This document shows positions 23,611-35,879 of a stretch of DNA of 64,000 nt, one piece after another; the stretch's first letter is position 1, and each line of letters begins with the position of its first letter. The translations under genes and the position numbers were made by a program. Origin of the DNA: Owenia fusiformis (lineage: Eukaryota > Annelida > Polychaeta > Sabellida > Oweniidae); NCBI GenBank assembly GCA_903813345.2, contig CAIIXF020000003.1, forward strand, positions 11,484,931 to 11,548,930, read 5' to 3'. The notes beneath the pieces are model-generated. The model had not been told where the DNA came from. It saw nothing but the letters and a program-made list of their open reading frames with translations, and made no database searches.

Positions 23611-25138
23611 TACGAGGATTGATCATAAAGTTCTCATAATATACATTTAATACTATGTATTCTTTAAGGTATCGTATTGATAATTTCACGGAATACGAAA
23701 TGCAACATAAAATAACCTTCTGATCCAGAAAAATATTAAGTATGCACCAGAAATATCCAATTAGAAATGGTTGCCAAAGTAACCAAAAATAAGAGGACAA
23801 AAAACTTGAAAGGATGATCCCCATTAACCCTGCTTTATGATCAGTTCTCAAATGAGCTATCAAACACACTGAAATTTTCATTTTTTCAATTAATTAAATG
23901 GTCATGTGAAAATTAAAGTATGATGTCACAAGAGATGTTTGTCATGCTTCATTTGCAATGATATAAGACCTTGTGGCTGCTTTGCACACGGTGTGTGATT
24001 TCATTGACATTTTTGTAATATTGTTGTTATTAATCAGTTTTAATCAGTTTTAGTATGGGCAAAGGATTTCCGAAACCCAAACATGTTTTATCATGATCAG
24101 CAATTTATTTTTCCCTCCCAGGATCCCTGGTCAGTCATTTTGCACCATGTCGTCCCATTATTTCCAGATTGTATTGTTACGATTGCATTTTAGCTGATGT
24201 TGAGAAATCAGAGGTTGCAGATTTGGGTCTACATATAACTTTTGAGTAGTGATTTTTAAGAACTTGTTTTTCGTATGGGTAATCATATGGATACGTATAG
24301 GCCTTGCAGAGCGAAAATCGCTGATGAACAATAACTAAAACACATTTTATTATGGTTCCTTGTTTGTCAAAATAACCATGAAAACTAAATTTTTATACAC
24401 TTCCATTTTGTTTTTGTCTCATTGCCTTATTCTGCCCATCTAATTATACAGAATATGACTCATGTTCAATTTTGACTGGTAAGAGTATAAACGGTCAGTA
24501 ATTGGTTCACCATGGGCGTTCAACTCTAATTGAAATGGCTTTCAACACTAATATAATTGAAAGACCATGAGTTCACTGAAAGAACTTTTATTTGGTGACA
24601 AATAATGTCAAATCTGCTTTTTTGTTTGCACTACATGTATATGCCATGGGTTATGATGTCCTTTGTTAATTACCTGCAAAGTACACTAGTAAGCGATCGT
24701 CCCATTATTTCCACATTGTTATAACTATTAGTTATGATCATGTGACTATTAGTCACATGGTTAAAATTATATAATCTGATTGGCTCTGCTGCCTACCCAA
24801 ACGATATGACAAGGTGGGCCTAAATTGTTTCCCATTTTGCACTTATAACAATGTGGCACATAATATCTCCAAAAGGAGATAAGATCCATTGAAATGGACC
24901 TTAGGAATGAATACCTTGAGAAAGATAGCATACTTACCTCAAAACCTGCAAAAATGAGTGGAAATAAAAACAAACAAGTCCTTATTAGAGAGATGTGTAA
25001 TAGGGGGGGGGGGGTCAGAAGGGCTGTAGCAAGACTATCTGCTAGATATGCGCTAAACAATTAATGAAAATTTCATCGGAATATATCGAAATTAAAGAAA
25101 TTAGAGAGATAATGGGAATTTTGTGATCAACCCTCGTA
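23611..25138. mobile_element. Second mariner-like element with ~30-bp terminal inverted repeats
   Basis: The left end TACGAGGATTGATCATAAAG is matched inverted at the right end (GGGTTGATCACAAAATTCCC read from the other strand, ending at 25138). TA is present at both borders. The length is 1.53 kb. The interior has no transposase that I can recognise. It is adjacent to, but distinct from, the element ending at 23180. Confidence 0.65.
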
Positions 25139-26339
25139 TATTTCAATGAAGTTGCGGTAGGTTAACACGTTTCCCCCCATTTTCACTCTAAAACACAGAA
25201 GTATCTGCCAAATGATCAAATCATAAAATGCAAGATTTAAAGTTTGACGAGGGGGAAGATTATTTAGACATCACCGCTGCACTAGATAAATGGAACTTTA
25301 ATGTGTACCTGGTGTACGGGCCTAAGATAAAATAGACACGTTTACCCAAGCCATTGAAGTCCAATGTACACATTGAAAAAAATATAGTAGTACACTTGAA
25401 TCAAATATAAGGACCTCAATTGATAGAACTGCATTTAAAACTCCAGTTTTTATCTCGATTAATGGCCTATAAAATGAGTACTGTACTAGTGGTTTGTACT
25501 TGAGTTTATATCTAATGACATTATTCTCATTTGTTGTTTTATAACCGTTAAACCAAATTTGAAACGGATGAATAAGGTTGAATAGACAAAAAACTGTTTC
25601 GATGCAACTCGAATAAAGAATTCGGTGGAAGCAGTGTTAATTTCAATCCCGAGATATTTAACGATATAAAAATACGTTTACAACGACAACTACGCCAACG
25701 AGAGGCCTATATACAGTATGTCTAAGACTATTTCACTCCAAATATATATATGACTTTGGAGGACTAAAATCGATGTCAAACAACGAAACAACACACCTTG
25801 GGATCACAAAGGCCTCCAATAGAATTCAACAAAGGTGAGTGGAATGAAGTTTTGCAAAAATACTAAATATCAATAGGCACCTGACTTTAAACATCTAGCA
25901 TTTTGTTTAAAAATGGACTCGACGACTCAATATGTATCCTTTATTTTCTCTTATTGTATTAAATATACAATTGTTGATTTAAAAAAACTAATGAAATATC
26001 GTTGCAAGTAGATAAAAGGGATCACAATTTAAATAGCTTTTGCAATCATCGCAATATGCGATTGTATGTTTACAATATCAATACATACTAGCACATATCA
26101 TTTTAAATTCAATAACACCATTCAAGTATGGAGGTGTTAATGTCTTTTTTATAATGTTTATCTTATTAATTTACGAGTATCTGCTGTGGGATGAATACAA
26201 TCCCAGATGAACAGCAAGGTAAATCGAAATGAATTATGAATTATCTGACAATGTACATGTACTCCATCAATTAAACATATCTTAATAGTCCAAGGTGAAA
26301 AAGAGCAGCCCCTCTGTACCCCTCCCACCTATCACTCTT
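25139..26339. other. No gene seen
   Basis: AT-rich spacer between the mariner-like element and the minisatellite; no convincing open frame. Confidence 0.4.
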
Positions 26340-27930
26340 GTTTCCCACTCCTCGGTCCCTCTCCCTTGACACGTCACTCCATCATCATCTCGTTCCCATG
26401 CCTTCCCCAATCTCCCCCTCATTTCCTCCCTTGGCCCCCCTCCCTCGACACGTCACTCCATCATCATCTCTTCCCATGCCTTCCCCTATCTCCCCCTCAT
26501 TTCCTCCCTTGGCCCCCTCCCTTGACATGTCACTCCATCATCATCTCTTCCCATGCCTTCCCCAATCGCCCCCTCATTTCCTCCCTCGGTCCCCCTCCCT
26601 TGACACGTCACTCCATCATCATCTCTTTCGCATGCCTTCCCCAATCTCCCCCTCATTTCCTCCCTCGGTCCCCCTCCCTTGACACGTCACTCAATCTCAT
26701 CTCTTTCGCATGCCTTCCCCAATCTCCCCCTCATTTCCTCCCTCGGTCCCCCTCCCTTGACACGTCACTCAATCATCATCTCTTTCCCATGCCTTTCCCA
26801 ATCTCCCCCTCATTTCCTCCCTCGGTCCCTCTCCCTTGACACGTCACTCCATCATCATCTCGTTTCCATGCCTTTCTCAATCCCTCATCATTCCCTCCCT
26901 CGCTCCCTCCCCCTTGACACGTCACTCCATCATCATCTCTTTCCGATGCCTTCCCCAATCTCCTCCCCATTTCCTCCCTTGTTCCTCCCTTGACACGTCA
27001 ATCCATCATCATCTCTTCCCATGCCTTCCCCAATCGCCCCCTCATTTCCTCCTTTGGTCCCCCTCCCTTGACACGTCAATCCATCATCATCTCTTTCCCA
27101 TGCCTTTCCCATGCCTTTCCCAATCTCCCCCTCATTTCTCCCTCGGCCCCTCTTCCTTGACAGGTCACTCCATCATCATCTCGTTCCCATGCCTTCCCAA
27201 ATCTCCCCCTCATTTCCTCCCTCGCTCCCTCGCTCCCTCCCCCTTGACACGTAACTCCATCATCATCTCTTTCCCATGCCTTCCCCAATCCCCCATTTTC
27301 TCCCTCGGTCCATCCCCCTTGTCACGCCACTCCATCATCATTTCGTTCCCATGCCTTCCCCAATCTCTCATTTCCTCCCTCGGTCCCTCCCCCTTGACAC
27401 GCCACTCCATCATCATCTCGTTCCCATGCCTTCCCAAATCCCCCATTTTCTCCTTCGGTCCATCCCCCTTGACACGCCACTCCATCATCATTTCGTTCCC
27501 ATGCCTTCCCCAATCTCTCATTTTCTCCCTCGGTCCCTCCCCCTTGACACGTCACTCCATCATCATCTCGTTCCCATGCCTTCCCCAATCTCTCATTTCC
27601 TCCCTCGCTCCCTCCCCCTTGACACGTCACTCCATCATCATCTCGTTCCCATGCCTTCCCCAATCCCTCATTTCCTCCCTCGGTCCATCCCCCTTGCCAC
27701 GCCACTCCATCATCATCCCTCTGCCATGCCTTCCCCAATCTCTCATTTCCTCCCTCGGTCCATCCCCCTTGCCACGCCACTCCATCATCATCCCTCTGCC
27801 ATGCCTTCCCCAATCCCTCATTTCCTCCCTCGGTCCATCCCCCTTGCCACGCCACTCCATCATCATCCCTCTGCCATGCCTTCCCCAATCCCTCCTCATT
27901 TCCTCTCTCAGCGGTCGCGCTATCTCATCA
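26340..27930. repeat. Minisatellite, ~75-80 bp unit, about 20 copies, pyrimidine-rich plus strand
   Basis: Each unit contains CCCTTGACACGTCACTCCAT, CATCATCTC, CCATGCCTTCCCCAATC and TTTCCTCCCTCGG. Unit length is about 77-80 bp in the left half. It settles at exactly 75 bp in the last units (starts near 27694, 27769 and 27844), which are nearly identical. A period divisible by three keeps several frames open, so long ORFs on both strands (up to 398 codons) are by-products. Confidence 0.95.
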
Positions 27931-28032
27931 ATTTCGGTTCCACCCACCATTCCGTCTTCTATCTCTCATTCTCCCCCCTCTCTCACACATTTTCTCTCTC
28001 CATCTTCTCACTTCTGTTATTTAGCCAGCTGA

Positions 28033-28884
28033 CAAACAAAGCCTGCTTGTCCGGGGATAGAGTTCAATGTCTTAGTTCAAGTACACAATCTTATACGCGT
28101 ACTCTGTGATAGGTGAATTATTTGTAACACCAGCAATTACCACATGTAAAGAATGTTTATGCGTTGTCCTTTTAAAAAATATGTTTTATAAATGTTTCAG
28201 TCATGTGAAGGACGAGTGTATGAACAGCATTTGAATTGCAAAGAAACCGATGTTCGAAACAAGTTCGTGGAGGTCACAGAAATGTATGTACATTCCAGTT
28301 CGGGTATTAAAAGATCAGACGGAGTGGTTCTCTAGTTGAGTCAAGTAAACTAACATAACAATTAAAGGTAAGGGTACACTTCCTTTCAAAAATTTCAGAA
28401 TCTTGCCTCTTCTTTGGATGGCCTATTCAAGCCTGTTTAAATTTACATTTAATGTTTTCTACTAAAATATCATATTGGGCATTTATGACATTTCATAATG
28501 TTGCCAGACATAACCGGATTAAATACATCATACGTATTGGGGTTTTATTGTTTTTTCATACTTCTAGAGAGGAGCGTATCATCATTTGGCATGTAACAGA
28601 CCACACATTGTTACATAATCAATATCAAAGATAATGTATAAGTAAGCAAAGGAATGCCGAACAATCATATTAATAATTAATAACTACGTACGTAAGGACA
28701 CCTGTTAGTTTTAATAAATAATATCAATATTTTCATTTTATTCAACTAAGTGTAATTAATATCTCATTGAATCATCAATAGTAGTGTTGATTAATTGAAA
28801 AATAAACTGAATATAATTTTGTTACAATAAAAAAGCTTCGCTTAAAACAATTGTATAACTGTGATTTCTATCGGTGAGCATAAA
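28033..28884. other. Spacer upstream of the ankyrin gene
   Basis: AT-rich, with no open frame of note. It probably contains the ankyrin gene promoter, but no motif is strong enough to call. Confidence 0.4.
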
Positions 28885-29640
28885 ATGAAACCCTCCTATT
28901 TTACAGTGCTTCGGAATAAAGCCGAAATGTTGAAACGGGAAAGAGAACATTTTAGTTTATTTTCAACCTGCAAACCGTTAAAAGACCTCTCCAAGCGGCT
29001 CCTACATGCGATACAAATTGATGAAACTTTCGAAGTGACCTCTATTCTACGGGCAAATAAAGAATTGGCAAAAGGAATTATTCTAACATTCGTGTACATC
29101 CACAACTTTGGCGATGGTACGGCGCTACATGCCGCAGCTTATCTCGGACACAAGGATATAGTAAGAATATTTCTTAAATTAGAAATTGACGTGAACACAA
29201 GGGACACGAGGAATAGGATTGCCTTGCACGCAGCGTCCGTCGGAGGACTTGTTACAATGGTTGACTATCTTATAAAGGAAAACAGTGAAATAGACTCTCG
29301 GGACAGGTGGGGCCAAACGCCATTACACAAAGCTTGCAGCCATGGGTTCACAGAAGTGGCTTTACTGTTGATTAAGAAAGGTGCTCATCCCGATTCCACA
29401 GACAATTATGGCAGGACTCCTTTAGATTTAGCTGTTTTAATGAATAATTATAACACAGTAGAAACCCTTACAAAAAAGTTTAGACATAACTCAAAGGAAA
29501 AGAAGAGCGACTCAAAGAAAAAGAAGGGCGACTCAAAACAGAGAAAAAGTGACTCAAACGAGACTAAGAGTGATTCAAATGGTAAACAGACGGACCAAAA
29601 CAAGAAAAATGGCGACCACTCGCAGGAAAGTTCAGTTTAG
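28885..29640 (+). CDS. Ankyrin-repeat protein with charged C-terminal tail, intronless
   Basis: A 251-residue frame from the first true ATG (MKPSYFTVL). Residues about 75-185 form three to four ankyrin repeats, with the hallmark GDGTALHAAAYLGH, RIALHAASVGG, GQTPLHKACSHGF and GRTPLDLAV. An N-terminal helical stretch precedes them. The C-terminal ~55 residues are a low-complexity tail of repeated SDSKKKK, GDSKQRK and SDSNETK units, rich in Lys and Ser. Ankyrin repeats bind other proteins. There is no catalytic domain, signal peptide or membrane segment. I cannot name an orthologue. Confidence 0.85.
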   Translation: MKPSYFTVLRNKAEMLKREREHFSLFSTCKPLKDLSKRLLHAIQIDETFEVTSILRANKELAKGIILTFVYIHNFGDGTALHAAAYLGHKDIVRIFLKLEIDVNTRDTRNRIALHAASVGGLVTMVDYLIKENSEIDSRDRWGQTPLHKACSHGFTEVALLLIKKGAHPDSTDNYGRTPLDLAVLMNNYNTVETLTKKFRHNSKEKKSDSKKKKGDSKQRKSDSNETKSDSNGKQTDQNKKNGDHSQESSV

Positions 29641-29705
29641 AAATTCAATTGCCTTAGTAATAGGGGTCGGGGGTTTAGCCAAAAAATCTTAAAATATCAT
29701 GCAGT

Positions 29706-29757
29706 TTTTTACCAGTTTTTCTACCAGTTTTCACCAGTTTTTCTACCAGTTTTTCAC
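29706..29757. repeat. Short tandem repeat of ACCAGTTTTTCT
   Basis: About five 9-12 bp units just after the ankyrin stop, perhaps in its 3' untranslated region. Confidence 0.7.
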
Positions 29758-31311
29758 TTATCAATTGATTTTAGCAATTTTTGGGCCAAAATTGTCAAAA
29801 AGGAAACCCCTGGAAATTTTTGAAAAGAAGCTGGCTACAGGCCTGAGTATATAAATCAAGATTATCTTATGATCGAGTCCTTCATAAGGTTTTGCAATAT
29901 GTAAATTCTACACAAAGTGATAAAATGTGTCAGTTAATTGTGAGAGCTTAATGCTATGAGTACTTTATAGTGCAATTGCGATAGGTACTACATGGGTAAA
30001 GACTTAAATAATATGAACTGCGTACTTGTGTTTAAAATATGCATAAAATTATACAATATTATGTGTGGAAAGTAAGTAGTAGTCTTCAATGTGAACAACA
30101 CAACACTTAAAACACTGTCAGGTAAAAAATATGCAAAATTTCATGAGCAATTAAACTCATGGACATTTTCTCCAATTATGATGTACTATGATGCAATAAG
30201 TCATACAATACGTATGTATGCACTGTATTAACTAGTTAACTATACAATGTACAGATGTTACAAAACAAAATTCTAAAACCACTGCATACGATTATTCAAC
30301 ATGTACTGAATAAAAGTTTACAATATGTAATATGTACACACTGTGTAATACACAACACTATAAAAAACATTTGCGGTGTTAAAGATTCATTATGTCAGTT
30401 AACACTCATTCTTGGATCCATAGCCTTTGCTATATCCCTTGGAATACCCTCTCAAGCATTAGATAAACAGGGGCTCTGATAATTCCGAATGCACGGATAA
30501 CAATACTATGTATAACATAAAGATATACAATGTGTAATTTAATAATGCATATATAGTGTAACATATGATTTGCATCAGCAAACAAACAAACATTGAATGA
30601 GGAGTATTTTATAACTGCTTTTTATATCATCAGCAACAGTCCTGCTGATGATGTTTTCTTCAAATAATCAAACATACTACAAAAAAGTTTTTATTGCTAA
30701 AAATATATTTATTGAGATACATGTATGCATTTGATTTGCTAGAACAGAAAACAGTAAAAGTATACATAATGTTCAATGTCATATATTCTACCACTACTTT
30801 AAAGGCTATACATCCGCTCAATGAAGATCTTTGCCATTGCTGATATCAACATTTATGATTTATGCACGTTATGCGAAGGAGACCTCGATAAAGGATCAAG
30901 TGCGCTCTCCATCCTGATCTCCCCATGAACAAAAATTAATTCATCTGATTTTTCAAAATGATTTTACTGCTTTTATTATTACATTTACATGTAAACTAGT
31001 ATCTTGTTGACCTATATTTAGCACTGTATTGATGAATGGACCACTTATTAGGGCCAATATTCAATCACAAAGTGTACAGGTGTAGAGATGACAAACCAGG
31101 AAGTCTTTTTGTGTCTGTCAAAATCCATTTGCATCCTAGGCATCCTTACATCTTATCCAAATATGTTATTGATTCATAAAACATAACAGTATAATCTTTG
31201 GATTTACAAAGTTGTATGGCATTTCATAAGTGTAAACGTTGCTTTGGCATTTTTCTATAGCCATTATTAGGAAAAAATGATGAAAAAATGTATAATCTTT
31301 TCATTTGAAGT
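29758..31311. other. No gene seen
   Basis: AT-rich sequence with only short ORFs. ATTTATTGAG-type words and a pair of short AGTCCTGCTGATGAT-like palindromes at about 30640 are all I note. Confidence 0.35.
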
Positions 31312-31412
31312 ATGACCTGAATCGATTGCAAACTTCATATTTGCACATCTGATGTGATATACCATTTGTGTCATATTGTGAAATTATTTAATTTGCAATC
31401 GATTCAGGTCAT
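31312..31412. repeat. Perfect 21-bp inverted repeat with a 59-bp loop
   Basis: ATGACCTGAATCGATTGCAA(A) at 31312-31332 is exactly inverted at 31392-31412. It could form a hairpin or be the ends of a very small element. Confidence 0.85.
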
Positions 31413-31542
31413 AGTGTATTTTAGGTATTTTTGTGAAAATGAATAGAAACCAATGACCTCCATTGTAATCTGATGATATCCACATGTTAAGTCAATGGAG
31501 AACATCCAATGTCAAGTCAATACACCCTTGCTGAACTAACAA

Positions 31543-31983
31543 TATAGGAACGTTTCAGCTACTACATTCCTGTTATAGAGAAGATATTTGAACAGTATTT
31601 CCTGTGTATCTATTGCTTGGATAAACATTCCCCATTCTCTGAAGCAAATGACCACACCATTCCAAGACACCCTCATGAAGAATTGAAAATTGATAGACTA
31701 GATATAAATCCATCACTGGAAAATGCTATTACAGAAGAGAAAAACTATGGTGTCATCTCTCATACTGTGAACTTGAAAAATGGGTCCATATTATGTAATG
31801 ATGACGATGAAACAGGTATAACAATCAAGAGAATCCAGAGTCCAAAACTCATCAACCGACTGTTTTGCCCAAAAATCGAGTTTCAGAGCCATTAACATTC
31901 CTTGACAGTGACGATGAGCAATCAACAGATGGACCATCCGTAAATCTCGATGAATTTGTAAGCTCAGCTGAACGAGCCTTTTA
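31543..31983 (+). pseudogene. Frameshifted coding fragment of unknown family
   Basis: An open frame begins just after an in-frame stop at about 31540. It reads (RFSYYIPVIEKIFEQY...) through a charged region to PKIEFQSH, stop at 31895. A one-base shift at the A-run near 31870 joins it to a second acidic frame (LTFLDSDDEQSTDGPSVNLD...) that ends FVSSAERAF at 31983. Both halves look like a real protein C-terminus. A tttcag acceptor-like site at 31552-31557 means it might instead be a last exon. The family is not recognised. Confidence 0.45.
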
Positions 31984-33116
31984 AGGAACAGATTCCTTAA
32001 AACAAATGATTCAATTTCAAGAATTATAATATTATCGATTTCCATTTTTTGAAATAGTGGTAAGTGGAATCTTTCTAATGACCAAATGAATGTAGCATTG
32101 TTATTGTTTTTGGACACCTTGGATACTAGATTTATTGCAACATATATCAGGTGTCCCAAAAAATGACAAGTATTTTCTCAGCAACTGATGGTCCAAATTC
32201 ATTAAAAAATTGCAAAGTTGCCTTAGAGTATCATTAGCAAGTTGTAAAAATATATAAAAGATCAAGTAAATATTCTGTGACTTCAAAATAGCGTGTCAAA
32301 AATTCACATACCAGAGCTCTACAATGAGACCTCTTTTGTGCTTGTCCCAGCTACCAGGTGATAGTATCTGTCAATCAGTCAGAATAGCTTGCCTGTGTGT
32401 CATGTCTAATTAATTCTTTCATTCTTACCAATATACAAAATCCATTCATTCTCAAAATTCATTGGAGGTGATATTGTTAGAATAGATATGGAGAAGTATT
32501 TTTGCTTGGAAATTGATTAATAAGTGACTTTTACAATGAAAATTGTTATTTTAACATAGTTGTCTTTAATTTAAAAGTACATATATAATATGAGACCAAT
32601 CTCTAACGTGTTCATAACACTAGCAGGAGATATCCTAAAGTACCTCAAGTAAAGTTATTAAAGAATTTGGCTCATTCATTGCTGAGAAATTACTTGTCAA
32701 ATTGCTTCCCATTTTTGGTACAAACATCATTGCGCTGCTCCGGTATGGGATATTTTAACATGCCATGTCGAATTTCTTAGTACTCACATAAAATTTACCT
32801 GATCTTCTTCATATTTTTATACCTTGCTAGGGATACTCTTGGGCTACTTTCTACAAATTTTCAGTAAATTTAAAAATAAAGTAAACCTTTGGCAAATCAT
32901 ACATACCTTCGGACAGCTGTGAACAAGATGAAAAATTGGTCAAGAGAACTCGTTTGAGTTATCTAATCTCCGTAAAATATTACCAAATATGTGTTTATAG
33001 CGTAGCTTTGGTTTGGTAAATCATTTAAGTATGATAAAGTGCAAAATTCTTCCATTGAAAACTACAAAAAACTAATAACTACTTTTACTGTATCCACAAA
33101 TTTCGACTAGCCACAG

Positions 33117-33332
33117 TGTGTAAAAGTAAATCTAGAAATAATGTGGTTTCGAAAATTGTTTATCAACTTTGAAAATTAAATTTTTTATGAAATGTGATTT
33201 CTAGTTCGGGAGATTCCCATAGACCCCATGTTATAAACCACAAAATGTGAAATATCTTTTCTTGTATTGGACAGATAATATTTTCTTTGACTGGGCATAT
33301 TTTAATTTCTATATCTATTAGATACATAAAAA
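33117..33332 (+). repeat. Dispersed repeat, copy 2 of 4
   Basis: About 80% identical by eye to the copy at 22131, over ~200 bp. It lies just beyond the last visible EF-hand exon. Confidence 0.8.
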
Positions 33333-33363
33333 TACTAGCACATCATGCTGTTATGTTTCCCAC

Positions 33364-34486
33364 CTTCAAAATCTACTTTGCCATCTTTGTTAAGGTCTGC
33401 TTCTTTAATCATCTCTACCACATCATTCTGCAATTATAGAAGTTCGTTAGAGTACGACAAACGCAGACCCCCACAAAGCATACAATTGCTTCTTGTATCA
33501 ATGTATTATAGTTCTTCCTTATATCAAATGTGATATCAAAAGAGCTACATGTTTAAGATAGAACTCGCGCTTGAATGTGTATAATAATTTAAAAAGAGCT
33601 GCCTTGCTTCCGTATGACGTTACAGTTCACTGATTATTAACGTACCTCTGAAATGTGTTCTCCTAATTTACAGAGGACATCGTATAACTCCTCCTTCGAG
33701 ATATATCCATCTTTATTCTGATCAAAAACGGTGAAGACTTCCTGTAATTCTATCTCGGGATCTTTTGTCATCCGGTTAGCCATCAGGGTGACGAATTCAT
33801 CAAAATCTATCCTTCCATTTTCTAGAATAAAACACAAAGTTTATAAAGAACAGAGTTTAAAACAAGGTGGAGCACAAAGACCTATTAACCCAGACTAGTT
33901 ATCGACATGGACACATATTATAATATTATGTTGCTGAAGTAACAGGGATTAAATGTCAATGAATTCACCATTCATTTCAATATTCGAATTCAATATTAGT
34001 TCAATATGCCTTGAAGTTGTAATATCAAAATTGCAAAAGCATTTAACGAAACGTTTTGACACAATTATTCAATTTTAAGAAGTTTTTCGATGAAGTTTTT
34101 AAAACCTTTTGAAACGTTTCAGGGAAAATTAGTATACGATATTCGTCAATATAATAACATATTCCGAGGATATACTTTTAAGTGAAAATGCGTTAGATTG
34201 ATACTTTATGGTATGAGTCGGAACTACAATTTATAAAGCATACACACGTGGTATCATTAAGGTAAACATAAATATATCACATCGTCATTAATTTAGATTC
34301 CCGTAAAAATACGGTAGGTTGTCAGGTCTGATATCAACTTACTATCTGTATCTACTGATTTAATGAGAGCCTTGATCTCGCGAGGGGTAGGCCTCAGCCC
34401 CAAAGCCATCATAATGCGGGTCAGCTCATCTTCGCAAATCTCGCCATCACTGTTAAGATCAAATACGCTGAATGCTTCTTGGAACT
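33364..34486 (-). CDS. Calmodulin-like EF-hand protein, partial (three internal exons)
   Basis: Exons 34486-34343, 33821-33646 and 33427-33364 join in phase with good acceptors and donors. They encode all four EF-hand loops in calmodulin order: DLNSDGEICEDE, DTDKNGRIDFDE, DQNKDGYISKEE and DLNKDGKVDFE. The flanking helices (EFQEAFSVFD, ...LMANRM, ELQEVFTVFD, DVVEMIKEAD) also match calmodulin. All calcium-binding positions are canonical. The first exon (the start Met to the residues before EFQEAF) and the last exon are not found. The final visible exon either splices at gtggga or runs to a nearby TAG. Divergence from true calmodulin suggests a calmodulin-like paralogue. It acts as a calcium sensor; the target is unknown. 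Confidence 0.85.
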
Positions 34487-34714
34487 CTAAATGAAAAATA
34501 ATTAAGTGCCCAAATCAAAAACATACTTAATGCTTACGAATAATAAATCAAAAATAAGTGACTGTCCAGTTCAAAGATATTGAATATTTATTGAAAACCT
34601 AAATTAGAAATAACTGCTCAGATCAACCATATATTGACAGGCTATCATCAAACATTGAATCATTCTAGAAATCAGAAAATAAAAAGTATTGTAATCAAAT
34701 AGGGCATATTTTAC

Positions 34715-35166
34715 TTTATTATATCATAACCATAAAACGGGTGATTTGATTGGCTAATTCAGTACCATGTTATCAAAAATACCATGGCGCATTTCACAGC
34801 TCCCCTAATTTTGGGAATAAAAGACGTATTGCTCGGCGTTCTCGCCCGGCTGGGAATTCTGACAGCTGCACTGGACGAAAAACTTTTACAATGATACTTG
34901 TATGTTTTTTATAATGATTGATTGAAATAAATGTTCACATGTTAAAACAGTTTTTTCTATATTTCTATGAAATGCAAAGTGATCGTAGAGGATGTCTAGC
35001 AATGATATAATAAAACAAATATTTCATTCTATGTTCGGGCAATACCTATTGCACTTTCAATAGTTTTTGCAGCATGTATTTCCCTCGACTGTAGGCTGTA
35101 GGTTGTGGGCAATACATACTGCAAAAATCATTGAAAGATGAAAGGGTATTGCCCAAACATAGAATA
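34715..35166 (-). mobile_element. Foldback element, copy 1 (minus orientation)
   Basis: A ~62-bp inverted repeat (35025-35086 / 35105-35166; words GGGCAATACC, GCAAAAATCATTGAAAG) forms a hairpin. The adjoining sequence back to 34715 (ACTGGACGAAAAAC, AATACGTCTTTTAT, GGGAGCTGTGAAAT on the element strand) matches the copy at 38.66-39.28 kb in opposite orientation. It lacks the internal coding remnant of that copy. Confidence 0.75.
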
Positions 35167-35879
35167 TAATATTTGCCTAATATTTCTGCCTTATATAATA
35201 CTGTTGTAATTATTGGAAGTGAAGACTTTCCCGAAGAACCAATTCCATTATATAACATGAGTAGGCCTAGTTTCAATTATATAACATGGTTAGTTTCAAT
35301 TAAAGCTCGTTTTCATTGTAATAGCCGACTATGTCACGATACGTGAACTGTAGGTACACTCATGTTAAATGCAACACATGTCAAAATAGTTAACAAAAAA
35401 CAGCAATAAACACCAGTAAAAGACCACGAACCTTACTAAATTTTTAGAATTTTGTATCCTGAATCTGGTAGTAATCTGGCCTAATGAATATACGGAGAAT
35501 GCAAGCCGAGTTCATAATATTTACCCAGGTTTAATACTATGAGGATGATAGCAATGGAAATGATTAACCTTTAATGCATAGTTGAGCGATATTATAATCA
35601 AATCAGGAATCTGTGTAATTTGTGTTACTCTAGGAACGGAAGGGGAAATCCTTAATAGATGAATAAATGATGTCTTCCCACTTTTATAGTATTTTCATTT
35701 AGAGGGATGCCTTTGGCTTCGACAAAATACCTGAGTAATGCTTTCACGGAACCATACAAATTTATTTTTGAGGGGTAAGCCTCACCCCTAGAAATCAACC
35801 CTCCTGTGGAAAAAACGTTTGTTAGTGTAATTAATTTTTTTCTATTATAATTTATTGCCATGATACTCAAGAAATTTGA

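Noticed and set aside
26836-28109. ORFs of up to 398 codons on both strands across the minisatellite
   Set aside because: They arise because the 75-bp period is a multiple of three; all frames give the same monotonous His/Pro/Ser- or Gly/Asp-rich repeats, with no start context or splice structure.
32101-32180. TATCAGGTGTCCCAAAAAAT, resembling a mariner terminal repeat
   Set aside because: No inverted partner was found within several kb, so an element cannot be delimited.
33325-33364. TAG stop just after the fourth EF-hand as the true end of the calmodulin-like protein
   Set aside because: It would replace the conserved exiting helix (EEF..MM) with an unrelated short tail; splicing at gtggga is likelier, though the last exon was not found.
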